Shown here: positions 26,734-50,261 of the stretch, in pieces
Position numbering within the stretch: position 1 is the stretch's first letter
Layout of the letters: each line of letters starts with the position of its first letter
Notes under the pieces: generated by a model
What the model was told of the DNA's origin: nothing
The model's database searches: none
What the model saw: only the letters and a program-made list of their open reading frames with translations
Origin: Streptomyces sp. NBC_00691
GTDB taxonomy: Bacteria > Actinomycetota > Actinomycetes > Streptomycetales > Streptomycetaceae
NCBI RefSeq assembly: GCF_036226665.1
Contig: NZ_CP109007.1
Span: 7,502,001 to 7,566,000, forward strand
Reading direction: 5' to 3'
DNA length: 64,000 bases
Made by a program: the position numbers and the translations under genes

Positions 26734-26752
26734 TCAGGTTAGCTTTACCTAA
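26734..26752. promoter_or_regulatory. Iron box before the ornithine hydroxylase gene
   Basis: TCAGGTTAGCTTTACCTAA, 15 of 19 to the iron-box consensus by eye, 79 bases upstream of the hydroxylase start. With the site at 26631 it gives each divergent gene its own box. Confidence 0.82.
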
Positions 26753-26830
26753 GTTCTGCGGGGCTGCCGGTGACACCGGTGTGCTCGACGCCCCGTTTCC
26801 CCAGCTTCTTTCCCGCACGATGGGAGTGAC

Positions 26831-28207
26831 ATGTCGCAGGGTTCTCCTGGTGACGCACCTCTGGTCCACGACCTCATCGGAATCGGCTTCGGGCCGTCCA
26901 ATGTGGCCATGGCGATAGCGCTCAGCGAGCACAACGCACGCGTCGGAAGGCAGGAAGCGGTCACCGCCCACTTCTTCGAGCGTCAGCCGCAGTTCGGCTG
27001 GCACCGCGGCATGCTGATCGACGACGCGACCATGCAGGTGTCCTTCCTCAAGGACCTGGTGACGCTGCGCAATCCGACCAGCGAGTACAGCTTCCTCTGC
27101 TACCTGCAGAGCAAGGGCCGGCTGATCGACTTCGTCAACCACAAGAACCTCTTCCCGCTGCGGGTCGAGTTCCACGACTACTTCGAGTGGGCCGCGTCCA
27201 AGGTCGACGACATGGTCTCCTACGGCCACGAGATCGTCTCCGTGGAGCCGGTCGAGCGCGACGGCGTCGTCGAGTACCTCGACGTGACCGCCCGTGCGGG
27301 CGACGAAGTGGTCGTCCACCGGGCCCGAAACCTCGTTCTGGGTACGGGACTTCGCGCGAAGATGCCGGAGGGCGTCGAGCGCAGCGACCGTGTCTGGCAC
27401 AACTCCGACCTGCTCCGCAAGGTCGAGAGCCTGGAGGGCACGACCCCCGAGCGGATCGTCGTCGTCGGGGCCGGACAGAGCGCCGCCGAGAACGTGGCCT
27501 ATCTGCACCGCCGCTTCCCCGAGGCCGAGATCTGCGCCGTCTTCTCGCGGTACGGCTACAGCCCCGCCGACGACAGCGCCTTCGCCAACCGGATCTTCGA
27601 CCCCGACGCCGTCGACGAGTACTTCACGGCTCCCGACGCCATCAAGCGCAAGCTGATGGACTATCACGGGAACACCAACTACTCCGTGGTGGACATCGAT
27701 CTCATCGACGACCTGTACCGGCAGGCGTACCAGGAGAAGGTCCTCGGCACCGAGCGGCTGCGCTTCATCAACATCTCCCGGCTGACCGGCGTCGAGGACG
27801 GCCCGGACAAGGTCCGCGCCTTCGTCACCTCCCTCGTCACCGGCGAGGAGTCCGTGCTCGAAGCCGACATCGTCGTCTACGCCACCGGGTACACCCCCGC
27901 CGAGCCCCTCGGTCTCCTCGGCCCGGTCGGCGACCGCTGCCACCGCGACGACCAGGGACGCGTCCGCGTCGAGCGGGACTACCGCCTGGCCACCGACCCC
28001 GAACTGCGGTGCGGCATCTACCTCCAGGGCGGGACCGAGCACACCCACGGCATCACGTCCTCGCTGCTCTCCAACACCGCGATCAGGGTCGGCGAGATCC
28101 TCGACTCGGTCCTCGACCGCACCCCCGCTCCGGCCTCCGTCCCCGCCCCCTCTTCCGCCGACGAGGTCGTCAGGTCCGTGGTCGACGGCGTGGGCACCGC
28201 GCGCTAG
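26831..28207 (+). CDS. L-ornithine N5-monooxygenase (SidA/PvdA/CchB type)
   Basis: A flavin- and NADPH-dependent hydroxylase, 458 residues, that makes N5-hydroxyornithine, the iron-binding precursor. The FAD site is IGIGFGPSNVAMAIAL (about residues 16-31). The substrate region FGWHRGMLIDDATMQVSFLKDLVT (in parts) is typical of ornithine hydroxylases. The NADPH site is IVVVGAGQSAAENVAYL (about 210-226), and the family ends with YATGYTP and HGITSSLLSNTAIR. Length is normal. It begins 82 bases after an iron box and is followed by the binding-protein gene with no terminator between, so the two are likely co-transcribed. Confidence 0.95.
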   Translation: MSQGSPGDAPLVHDLIGIGFGPSNVAMAIALSEHNARVGRQEAVTAHFFERQPQFGWHRGMLIDDATMQVSFLKDLVTLRNPTSEYSFLCYLQSKGRLIDFVNHKNLFPLRVEFHDYFEWAASKVDDMVSYGHEIVSVEPVERDGVVEYLDVTARAGDEVVVHRARNLVLGTGLRAKMPEGVERSDRVWHNSDLLRKVESLEGTTPERIVVVGAGQSAAENVAYLHRRFPEAEICAVFSRYGYSPADDSAFANRIFDPDAVDEYFTAPDAIKRKLMDYHGNTNYSVVDIDLIDDLYRQAYQEKVLGTERLRFINISRLTGVEDGPDKVRAFVTSLVTGEESVLEADIVVYATGYTPAEPLGLLGPVGDRCHRDDQGRVRVERDYRLATDPELRCGIYLQGGTEHTHGITSSLLSNTAIRVGEILDSVLDRTPAPASVPAPSSADEVVRSVVDGVGTAR

Positions 28208-28314
28208 CGTCCCCCCGCTCCACCCCCCCCACGCGCCGATCACCACCCCCGCCGCAACGGCACCCCGTGCCCCGGCGGGCGTGGCAGCACTGTGAATCCC
28301 CGAAAGGAACGTCC

Positions 28315-29376
28315 GTGTCCGCTGGTGCACGTCCCGCTCTGGCCCGGTTCGCCAGGTCCGCCCCCCGAGTGGCTGTCCTCGCGGTGGCGGCCCTCGCCCT
28401 CGCCGCCTGCGGCGGAGGGACCGAGAAGTCCGGCTCGCCGTCCCCCTCCGCCACGTCGGCCCCCACCGACGGGGGAGCCAAGCCCGCCGCGTTCCCCGTC
28501 ACGGTCGAGCACAAGTACGGCTCCACGACCATCGACGAGGAGCCGAGGACGATCGTCACCCTGGGTCTCTCCGACCAGGACGCCGTCCTCGCGCTCGGTG
28601 TGAAGCCGGCCGGCGCGATCGACTGGTTCAAGGAGAAGCCGTACGGCAAGTGGCCCTGGACCAAGGACAAGTGGGGATCGACCCAACCGGAGATCGTCGG
28701 TGAGCGCGACGAGTACAACATCGAGAAGATCGCGGCGCTCAAGCCCGACCTCGTGATCGCCCAGTACTCGGGGATGAAGAAGGAGCAGTACGACACGCTC
28801 TCCAAGTTCACCAAGGTCGTCGCCCAGCCCAAGGACCACCCGGACTACGGCGCCCCCTGGCAGCTGATGACCCAGCAGATCGGCAAGTCGCTGGGCAAGG
28901 ACGCCGAGGCCGCCAAGCTGATCTCGGACATCGACGCCCGCTTCAAGGCCACCCGCGAGAAGCACCCCGAGTGGGCCACCAGGACGCTCGCCGTCGCCGA
29001 CAGCTTCGAGGCCGGCAAGTACTCGGCCTTCACGAGGACCGACCCGAAGTCGATCTTCTTCCAGGAGCTGGGCTTCAAGCTCAAGCCCGAGATCGACACG
29101 CTGTCCAAGCCGGGCTTCAACGTCGCCGACCTCAGCGCGGAGAAGCTCAACGTCCTCGACGTCGACCGGCTCGTCTGGGTCACCTCCAGCACCGAGGCCA
29201 ACGACCGGATCAAGGCCGAGCCGCTCTACAAGAAGCTCAAGGTCAACCAGGAGAAGCGCGACCTGTTCGTGCCGTACCAGAACCCGGACATCGGCGCCGC
29301 GTTCTCCTTCAACACCGTCCTGTCGATCCCGTACGCCATCGACGAGATCGAGCCGCTCCTCGCGGCCGTCAAGTGA
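28315..29376 (+). CDS. Ferri-siderophore-binding lipoprotein (cluster copy)
   Basis: Extracytoplasmic binding protein of 353 residues. The signal ends in the lipobox LAAC at about residues 31-34, followed by a Ser/Pro/Thr linker. Conserved features are RTIVTLGLSDQDAVLALGVKP, IEKIAALKPDLVIAQYSG and FNTVLSIPYAIDEIEPLL. The GTG at 28315 follows AAGGA at a good distance. It lies between the hydroxylase and the NRPS. With the permeases at 48031-50261 and the ATPase at 50258-51175 it completes a full importer for the cluster's own product. Confidence 0.93.
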   Translation: MSAGARPALARFARSAPRVAVLAVAALALAACGGGTEKSGSPSPSATSAPTDGGAKPAAFPVTVEHKYGSTTIDEEPRTIVTLGLSDQDAVLALGVKPAGAIDWFKEKPYGKWPWTKDKWGSTQPEIVGERDEYNIEKIAALKPDLVIAQYSGMKKEQYDTLSKFTKVVAQPKDHPDYGAPWQLMTQQIGKSLGKDAEAAKLISDIDARFKATREKHPEWATRTLAVADSFEAGKYSAFTRTDPKSIFFQELGFKLKPEIDTLSKPGFNVADLSAEKLNVLDVDRLVWVTSSTEANDRIKAEPLYKKLKVNQEKRDLFVPYQNPDIGAAFSFNTVLSIPYAIDEIEPLLAAVK

Positions 29377-29417
29377 CGACCACCGGCTGACGCGCCACCG
29401 AGCACCAGCTCACCCGA

Positions 29418-29453
29418 CCGACGGCGTGGCGGAACCTCTCGCCACGCCGTCGG
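29418..29453 (+). terminator. Terminator between binding-protein and NRPS genes
   Basis: A perfect 14-base stem CCGACGGCGTGGCG and its complement with an eight-base loop, 41 bases after the lipoprotein stop and 57 before the NRPS start. The NRPS must either be read through it or use a promoter within 29454-29510, where I see no iron box. Confidence 0.78.
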
Positions 29454-29510
29454 CGGTTTCCGCCCGCCGTCCGCCTGCCACGCACCCCCAGGGAAAGGCC
29501 ACTTCGTACG

Positions 29511-43816
<14,306 letters not shown>

Positions 43817-43820
<4 letters not shown>

Positions 43821-44026
43821 ACACCAACCCGTTCGAGGACCCGCAGGGCCGTTTCCTGGTTCTGGTCAACGACGAGAACCAGCACTCGCTGTGGCCCTCC
43901 TTCGCCGAGGTCCCCGCCGGGTGGCGGACCGTCTTCGGCGAGGACACCCGCGAGGGGTGCCTGGCCTACGTGGAGACCCACTGGACCGATCTGCGCCCGG
44001 CGAGCCTCATCGCCCTCCAGGACTGA
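43817..44026 (+). CDS. MbtH-like protein
   Basis: A 69-residue NRPS helper that binds adenylation domains and aids their folding and activity (family knowledge). The family pattern is nearly complete: NPFEDPQGRFLVLVNDENQHSLWPSF in two parts, PAGW, then EGCLAYVETHWTDLRPASL. Its ATG overlaps the NRPS stop, so it is translated together with its partner. Confidence 0.96.
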
Positions 44027-44141
44027 CCCGGCCGCCACGGGGGTCGCGCCCCACACCGCCGCCCGCGAGGGGAACTCCCCCGCGGGCGGCGATCGGTGGC
44101 GGGGCCGGTGACGGCGACCGGCCAGGGCGCGGACAGCGCGA

Positions 44142-44175
44142 AGGGGGCGGTACGACGCTCGTCGTACCGCCCCCT
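44142..44175. terminator. Bidirectional terminator after the NRPS operon
   Basis: A 15-base perfect stem AGGGGGCGGTACGAC and its complement with a four-base loop lies between the convergent MbtH-like and exporter genes. Confidence 0.85.
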
Positions 44176-44194
44176 CGGTGTGCCGCCCGCTGCC

Positions 44195-46102
44195 TCAGCC
44201 GACCGGCGAGGCCTGGGCGTCGGGGTCCGGAGCGGGCCGGGGCACCTGCTCCCCGGGCTCCTGGCGGCTGGCCGACCACGCGGCCCACAGGACGGCGTAC
44301 CGGCCGCCCGCCGCCACCAGTTCCTCGTGCGTGCCGGTCTCCACGACACGGCCCTGGTCGAGGACGACCACCCGGTCGGCGGCCGCGGCCTGCGGCAGCC
44401 GGTGCGCGACGAGCAGCCCCGTGCGGCCCTCCAGGGCCCGTGCCGCCGCCTCCTCCAGGACGCGCGCGCCGGCGCTGCCCGCGTCGGCGGTGGCCTCGTC
44501 GAGGATCGCGATGGGAGGGTCCGCCAGGACCAGCCGGGCCAGGGCCAGGTGCTGCGCCTGTGTGACCGTCAGCCGATGGCCGCCCTCGCCGACGACCGTG
44601 GCGAGGCCCTCGGGAAGTGCCTCGGCCCACTCCAGCGCGTCGACGCGGTCGAGCGCCGCGCGAAGCTGCTCGTCGTCGGCCTCGGGCCGGGCCAGGCGCA
44701 GGTCGTCGGCGAGGGTTCCGGCGAAGACGTGCACCTCCTGGCTGATGAGCGCCACCGAGCGGCGGACCCCCGCCGGGCCCAGCTCCCCGGTGTCGACGCC
44801 ACCGAGGGAGATCGAGCCGGAGGCAGGGCTGTGGACACCGGCGATCAGCTTGGCCAGGGTGGTCTTGCCGGCGCCGCTCGCGCCCACCAGGGCGACCCGC
44901 TCCCCGCTCCGCACCCGCAGGTCGACCTCGTGCAGGACCGGCGCGCCGGAGCCGTAGGCGTGGCTGAGCCCGGACACCTCGACCGAGCCGTCGGCGAGGG
45001 CGTGCGCCTCGCTCTCGGCCCGCTCGGCCGGGAGGTTCGACACGCCGACGAGGCGGGCGAAGCTCGCCCCGGCCGACTGGGCGTCGTCCAGGAGGTAGAG
45101 GGTCGCGTTGATGGGGTTGAAGAGGCTGTGGAAGTACAGCGCGGCGGCCGTGGCCGTACCGATGCTGACGGAGCCGTCGTCGACCAGGACGAACCCGGTC
45201 GCGAGCATCGCGGCGAGACCGATGAACTCGCCGAGGTTGAGGCGGGAGAAGAACCCGGTGACGATGTGGATGCCTCGCAGGCCCAGGTCGCGGGCGGCCG
45301 CGGACCGCTTCTCCAGGAGGTCGGTGTGCGTGCCGTCGAGGCGGAACGCCCGAACGGTCCGGACCCCGCCGACGCTGTCGAGCAGCTGGTGCTGCAGGGC
45401 GCCGGTGGCGACGCGGTGCTCTCCGTACACGGGCGCGGCCCGGCGCGTGTACCAGCGCACCGCGATCACCTGGACCGGGGACGCGAGGAGCGCCGCGATC
45501 AGGAAGCGCCAGTCGAGGACGGCGAGTCCGACGAAGGTGAGCAGGATGGTCAGGGCGGAGCGGCTGAACTCCGGCAGTGCCTGACGCACCGACTTGCCGA
45601 TCATCGACACGTCACTGGTGACCCGGGAGACCAGGTCGCCCGAACCGGCCGCCTCGACGCGGTCCAGCGGCAGGCGCAGCGCCCGCTCGATGAACTGCTC
45701 CCGCAGCGCGGCCAGGACGGTCTCGCCCAGCCGGGCCACGAGGGTGCTGCCGACGGCCGCGGCCGCGCCCCGGGCGACGGCGACGACGACGAGCAGGACC
45801 AGGGGGAGGGTGAGTGCGGCCGCCCCCTTCTTGTCGACCACGAGGTCCACGATGTGTCCGAGCAGGGGAGCGGTGAGCAGTCCGACGGCGGTGCCGGCGA
45901 CGAGGACGACGATCGCCACCGCGGCGAGGACCCGATGGCCGTGCAGCATGGTGCGGAGCGCCGCGACCGACTCGGCTCCGGTGGCGGTCGGCAGGAGCAC
46001 GCGGTCCGGGCTGGTTCCGCTCATGGTCTGTTCCGTCTCCCTCGTCCGTCCTTCGTCCTGCCGCGGCCGGCTGTCGGTCCGTGTCTCGTCGGCGAGCGTC
46101 AT
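44195..46102 (-). CDS. ABC exporter, half with intact Walker A
   Basis: A 635-residue fused membrane and ATPase half-transporter. The membrane part has about six spans. In the ATPase, Walker A is intact (GASGAGKTT), as is Walker B (IAILDEAT), but the signature LSGGQ is replaced by LTVTQAQ. The start at 46102 overlaps the stop of the partner gene (ATGA); an internal ATG at 46024 is possible and would drop a 26-residue polar tail. With the upstream half it forms a heterodimer with one working composite ATP site, probably exporting the new siderophore. It shares the iron box at 47826-47844. Confidence 0.92.
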   Translation of the reverse strand: MTLADETRTDSRPRQDEGRTRETEQTMSGTSPDRVLLPTATGAESVAALRTMLHGHRVLAAVAIVVLVAGTAVGLLTAPLLGHIVDLVVDKKGAAALTLPLVLLVVVAVARGAAAAVGSTLVARLGETVLAALREQFIERALRLPLDRVEAAGSGDLVSRVTSDVSMIGKSVRQALPEFSRSALTILLTFVGLAVLDWRFLIAALLASPVQVIAVRWYTRRAAPVYGEHRVATGALQHQLLDSVGGVRTVRAFRLDGTHTDLLEKRSAAARDLGLRGIHIVTGFFSRLNLGEFIGLAAMLATGFVLVDDGSVSIGTATAAALYFHSLFNPINATLYLLDDAQSAGASFARLVGVSNLPAERAESEAHALADGSVEVSGLSHAYGSGAPVLHEVDLRVRSGERVALVGASGAGKTTLAKLIAGVHSPASGSISLGGVDTGELGPAGVRRSVALISQEVHVFAGTLADDLRLARPEADDEQLRAALDRVDALEWAEALPEGLATVVGEGGHRLTVTQAQHLALARLVLADPPIAILDEATADAGSAGARVLEEAAARALEGRTGLLVAHRLPQAAAADRVVVLDQGRVVETGTHEELVAAGGRYAVLWAAWSASRQEPGEQVPRPAPDPDAQASPVG

Positions 46103-47796
46103 GCGAGCACCGCCGCCCGGTACGTCGCGTCGGCCGCGAGGAGTTCGGTGTGGTGGCCGGTCGCCTGTACGGCGCCGTCCTCCAGGACGATCACGCGGTC
46201 GGTCACGGCGAGGAGAGCGGGGCTGGTGGTGACGAGGACCGTGGTGCGGTCGCGGCGGACCTCGCGCAGCCGGGCGGCGATGTGGGACTCGGTGACGGTG
46301 TCCACCGCGGTCGTCGGGTCGTGCAGCACGAGGACGGGCCGGTCGGCGGCGAGCGCGCGGGCGAGGGCGACGCGCTGGCGCTGACCGCCGGAGAGCGAGC
46401 GGCCGCGCTCGGCGAGGAGGGTGTCCCCGCCGTCCGGGAGGAGCCGGGCGACCTCGTCGGCGGCCGAGGCCCTGAGAGCCCGCTCGACGGCCGGGGTGTC
46501 GTCGCCGGCGCCGGCCCGGACGTTGTCGAGCAGCGTGCTCTCGAACAGGTCGGCGTCGTGGTGGGCGACCAGGACGACCCGGCGCAGCGCGTCGGGGTCG
46601 AGCGAGGTCAGCGGCGTGCCGTCGAGCTCGACGGCGCCTTCGGTGGGGTCCGCCTCGCGGGCCAGGCAGACGAGCAGGTCGTTGGCGGCGGCCGCGTCCC
46701 GGGCGACGATTCCGGTGAGGCTGCCGGCCGGGAGTTCGAGGTCGACGCCCCGGAGCGCGCCGAGCGTCACCCCGCGCAGGGCGAGACGTCCGGCAGCCCC
46801 GTCGGCGGGCACGTCCTGTCCGGTCGCGACGGCTTCGGGCGAGGCCAGGACCTCGGCGATCCGCTTGGCCGAGGCACGGCCCTGGGCGAGCTCGGCGTTC
46901 ACATAGCCGAGCAGCTGGAACGGGCCGAGGAGGAACTGCGCGAGACCGACGGCGGCGACCAGGTCGCCGACGCTGATGCTGCCGTCCATGGCGAGGTAGG
47001 CGCCGACCACGCCGATGACGGCGATGAAGACGCCGGTCAGGGCGAGGACGGCGCCCTCGTGTCCGGCCCGGCTGCGCGCGGCGCGCAGGGCGGCGGACAA
47101 CGAGTCCTGGCTCGTGGTGCGGTAGCGGGCCACGGCCGCCGACTCGGCGCCCATGCCCTTGAGGACGCGGAGTCCGGAGACGAGGTCGGCGGCGACGCCC
47201 GAGGCGTGGGCCGCGCGCTCCTGCTCGGCCTCGCTGCGCTGTTCGAGCGGCCGGCTGATGCGGTGGCCGAGCCACAGCAGCGGCGGGATGCCGAGGAGGA
47301 CGAGCAGGCCGAGGGGGACGGAGATCCTGAGGAGCGCGACGGCGCTGATCACGAGGGCGGCGACCGCCGACACCCCGTACGCGATGACGGTGGCCACCGA
47401 GCCCACGCGGCGGGCGTCATTGGTGGCGATGCTGGTCAGCGCACCGGGCAGGCGGTTCGCGTCGGCGCCGCCCCGGGGGTCGAGCACCCGGGTGGCCAGG
47501 TCGAGCCGGAGCCGGTGCGCGGCGAGTTCGCCGCTGCCCTCGGTGATCCGGGCGCTGGTGCGGTAGCAGGTCGACAGGACCAGGAAGAGCACGCCGAGGA
47601 CGATGAGCAGGCGCAGCAGCGCCGAGGAGGAGCCGGTGGCGACCGCCGTGTCGATGGTGGCGCCGATGACCACCGGTACCAGGGCCTCGCAGCCTTGGTG
47701 GGTCATACCGAGCAGAGATGCCGTGATCACTCGGCGGCGTTGTCCTCTGATCGCCTGGCGGAGGACAAGTCCCCCCGTCGGTCCGCCCGTTGGCAT
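46099..47796 (-). CDS. ABC exporter, half with degenerate Walker A
   Basis: A 565-residue partner half-transporter. Walker A is lost (GIVARDAAAANDLL instead of GxxGxGKT) and the Walker B end reads VLVLHDPT without the catalytic glutamate, but the signature LSGGQRQRVALARAL is perfect. Its defects are complementary to those of the downstream half. It is first in the two-gene operon; the ATG at 47796 lies 29 bases below an iron box. Substrate inferred from context as the cluster's hydroxamate siderophore. Confidence 0.92.
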   Translation of the reverse strand: MPTGGPTGGLVLRQAIRGQRRRVITASLLGMTHQGCEALVPVVIGATIDTAVATGSSSALLRLLIVLGVLFLVLSTCYRTSARITEGSGELAAHRLRLDLATRVLDPRGGADANRLPGALTSIATNDARRVGSVATVIAYGVSAVAALVISAVALLRISVPLGLLVLLGIPPLLWLGHRISRPLEQRSEAEQERAAHASGVAADLVSGLRVLKGMGAESAAVARYRTTSQDSLSAALRAARSRAGHEGAVLALTGVFIAVIGVVGAYLAMDGSISVGDLVAAVGLAQFLLGPFQLLGYVNAELAQGRASAKRIAEVLASPEAVATGQDVPADGAAGRLALRGVTLGALRGVDLELPAGSLTGIVARDAAAANDLLVCLAREADPTEGAVELDGTPLTSLDPDALRRVVLVAHHDADLFESTLLDNVRAGAGDDTPAVERALRASAADEVARLLPDGGDTLLAERGRSLSGGQRQRVALARALAADRPVLVLHDPTTAVDTVTESHIAARLREVRRDRTTVLVTTSPALLAVTDRVIVLEDGAVQATGHHTELLAADATYRAAVLA

Positions 47797-47825
47797 GAGA
47801 CTCCTTCACGGAGGTGGATGGTTGA

Positions 47826-47844
47826 TTAGGTAAGCCTACTCTGA
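47826..47844. promoter_or_regulatory. Iron box before the exporter operon
   Basis: TTAGGTAAGCCTACTCTGA, 14 of 19 to the consensus by eye, with a perfect first six bases. It lies 29 bases from the exporter start. Confidence 0.78.
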
Positions 47845-47940
47845 GTTCGATCGGGGTCGGGGCGGGTGCGGACAGGTCGCGGGGGCCTCCGGTCGGGGCG
47901 CCGGACGGGGCCTGCCGGGCGCGTTGACCCCGCGACGCGG

Positions 47941-47959
47941 TTCGGTTAGCCTCACCTAA
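47941..47959. promoter_or_regulatory. Iron box before importer locus 2
   Basis: TTCGGTTAGCCTCACCTAA, 16 of 19 to the consensus by eye, 71 bases upstream of the first permease. It serves the rightward operon of permeases, ATPase and amidohydrolase. Confidence 0.86.
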
Positions 47960-48030
47960 GTCGTGATCCTTCGGTCTCGCGCCGTCAGGTTCCCGTCGTA
48001 CATCTGTACCGCCGCCAGGGGGAGTTGTCG

Positions 48031-49134
48031 TTGTCCGTCGAATCCCGGGTGGTAGCGGGACCGCAGGCCGAGGCACATCCCGCGGGGGAGGCCGGCGCTC
48101 CGCCAGGTCCCGCCGGGCCGCCGCGGATCGGCCGCGCGGGGAACACGTACCGGGGCTTAGGGCTGCTGCTCGCCCTCGCCGCGCTCGTCCTCGTCGGACT
48201 CCTGAGCGTCTGGGTCGGCACCCGGGGCATCCCCTTCACCGCCACCTGGGACGCGCTGTGGAACCCCGACGGGTCGGAGACGTCGGTCATCATCCACGAC
48301 TACCGCATCCCCCGCACCCTCCTCGGCATCCTCGTCGGCCTCGCCCTCGGTCTGGCCGGCGCCCTGATGCAGGCCCTGACGCGCAATCCGCTCGCCGACC
48401 CCGGCATGCTCGGCGTCAACCTCGGCGCCTCCGCCGGTGTCGTCGTGGCCATCGCCTTCTTCGGCGTCGCGGCCCCGCTCGGCTATGTGTGGTTCGCCCT
48501 CGCCGGTGCCGCCGCCGCGTCCGTCGGCGTCTATCTGCTCGGGTCCTCCGGCCGGAAGATCGCCTCACCCGAGCGGCTCGTCGTCGCCGGCGCCGCCGTG
48601 ACCGCCGTGCTGTACGCCTTCAACTGGGCGGTCCTGCTGCTCGACCCGCGGGCCTTCGACCAGTTCCGCTTCTGGACCGTCGGCTCCCTCGCGGGCCGCT
48701 ACGACGACATCGTCGTGATGGCCCTGCCCTTCATCGGCGTCGGCCTCGTCCTGGCCCTCGTCCTCGCCCCTTCGCTCAACGCCCTGGCCATGGGCGACCA
48801 GGTGGGCCGGGCACTCGGGGTCAACGTCGGCCTGACCCGCGCCCTCGGCGCCGTCGCCGTGATGCTCCTCTGCGGGGCCGCCACCGCCGCCGCGGGACCG
48901 ATCGGCTTCGTGGGCCTCGCCGTGCCGCACATCGCCCGGTTCGTCGTCGGACCCGACCAGCGGTGGGTGTTCGCGTACTCGATGCTCATCGCCCCCGTCC
49001 TGCTCCTGGGCTCGGACGTCCTCGGCCGGGTGCTCGGCGCCCCCGGCGAACTCCAGGTCGGCATCGTCACCGCGTTCATCGGCGCCCCCCTGTTCATCGC
49101 CCTGTGCCGCCGCCGAAAGCTGGTCATGCTGTGA
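48031..49134 (+). CDS. FecCD-family siderophore permease (locus 2, first)
   Basis: Inner-membrane permease of 367 residues with GLAGALMQALTRNPLADPGMLG (in parts, about residues 106-127), NALAMGDQVGRALG and AAGPIGFVGLAVPHIARFV. The TTG at 48031 is preferred to the TTG two codons earlier because the GGGGGAG ribosome site would almost touch the earlier one. A Gly/Pro/Ala-rich cytoplasmic tail precedes the first span. It is first in an iron-boxed operon and overlaps the next permease by four bases. Confidence 0.93.
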   Translation: MSVESRVVAGPQAEAHPAGEAGAPPGPAGPPRIGRAGNTYRGLGLLLALAALVLVGLLSVWVGTRGIPFTATWDALWNPDGSETSVIIHDYRIPRTLLGILVGLALGLAGALMQALTRNPLADPGMLGVNLGASAGVVVAIAFFGVAAPLGYVWFALAGAAAASVGVYLLGSSGRKIASPERLVVAGAAVTAVLYAFNWAVLLLDPRAFDQFRFWTVGSLAGRYDDIVVMALPFIGVGLVLALVLAPSLNALAMGDQVGRALGVNVGLTRALGAVAVMLLCGAATAAAGPIGFVGLAVPHIARFVVGPDQRWVFAYSMLIAPVLLLGSDVLGRVLGAPGELQVGIVTAFIGAPLFIALCRRRKLVML

Positions 49135-50261
49135 CTGCCGTACGGGAGGCGAAGGCCTCCGCGCCCGACCCGGCACCCCGCGAGGGCCCCGGCGGGGCGA
49201 CCGCGCCCGACCTGCCCCGAGTCATCACCGGCCGGGTCGTCCGCACCCGCTCCGGCAGCGTGTCGCTCCGCGTCCGGGGCCGAACCGCCGCCGCCACCGC
49301 GGCCCTCCTCGCCGCCCTCCTCGTCGTCGCCGGCATCACCCTGACCACCGGCGACTTCGACCTCTCCGTCGGCGAGGTGATCCAGGCACTGACCGGAAAC
49401 GGAAGCGGCATCGCCGACTTCGTCGTCAACACCCTCCGCATGCCACGGCTCGTGACCGCGCTGTGCGTCGGCGCGGCCCTCGCCGTCAGCGGCGCGATCC
49501 TGCAGAGCATCACGGGAAACCCCCTGGGCAGCCCCGACATCATCGGCTTCACCAACGGCTCCGCCGTCGGCGCGCTCGTCGTCATCGTCCTGCTGCACGG
49601 CAGCATGGCCGAGATCGCCCTCGGCGCCCTCGCCGGCGGCCTCGGCACCGCCCTCGCCGTCCATCTCCTCATGATCGGCCGGGGCATCCAGGGCTTCCGC
49701 CTCGTCGTCGTCGGCATCGGGGTCAGTGCCCTGCTCCTCGCCGTCAACTCGTACCTGATCACCCGCGCCACCTTCCAGGAAGCCCTGGAGGCGCAGTCCT
49801 GGCTGATCGGCAGCCTCGGCAACCGGCTCTGGATCCACGCCCAGGCCATCGGCCTCGCCGTCGCCGTCCTCCTGCCCCTCGCCTTCTTCCTCTCCCGCCG
49901 CCTCTCCATGGTCGAGATGGGCGACACCACCGCCATGGCCCTCGGCGTCGACGTCAGACGCACCCGCACCCTCCTGCTCGTGATCAGCGTCGCCCTGGCC
50001 GCGTTCGCCACCGCCGTGACCGGACCCATCTGGTTCGTCGCCCTGGCCGCGCCCCAGGTGGCCCGCAAGATCACCGGATCGTCCGGCCCCGCCCTGCTGC
50101 CGTCCGCCCTCATGGGCGCCGTCATGCTCGCCCTGAGCGACCTCGCCGTGCAGCGCCTCTTCGCGCCCGCGCTCCTCCCGGTGGGCACGGCGACCGGCTG
50201 CGTCGGCGGGCTCTACCTCATCTGGCTACTGGTCACCGAGTCGCGAAAGAGCCGCGCATGA
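49131..50261 (+). CDS. FecCD-family siderophore permease (locus 2, second)
   Basis: A 376-residue permease starting with GTG inside the stop of the previous gene (GTGA). Motifs: AVSGAILQSITGNPLGSPDIIG (in parts, about residues 114-135), FRLVVVGIGVSALLL and TAVTGPIWFVALAAPQVARKI. It has a polar N-terminal tail of about 50 residues. With its partner it forms the membrane channel of the importer whose lipoprotein is probably the one at 28315-29376. Confidence 0.93.
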   Translation: MTAVREAKASAPDPAPREGPGGATAPDLPRVITGRVVRTRSGSVSLRVRGRTAAATAALLAALLVVAGITLTTGDFDLSVGEVIQALTGNGSGIADFVVNTLRMPRLVTALCVGAALAVSGAILQSITGNPLGSPDIIGFTNGSAVGALVVIVLLHGSMAEIALGALAGGLGTALAVHLLMIGRGIQGFRLVVVGIGVSALLLAVNSYLITRATFQEALEAQSWLIGSLGNRLWIHAQAIGLAVAVLLPLAFFLSRRLSMVEMGDTTAMALGVDVRRTRTLLLVISVALAAFATAVTGPIWFVALAAPQVARKITGSSGPALLPSALMGAVMLALSDLAVQRLFAPALLPVGTATGCVGGLYLIWLLVTESRKSRA

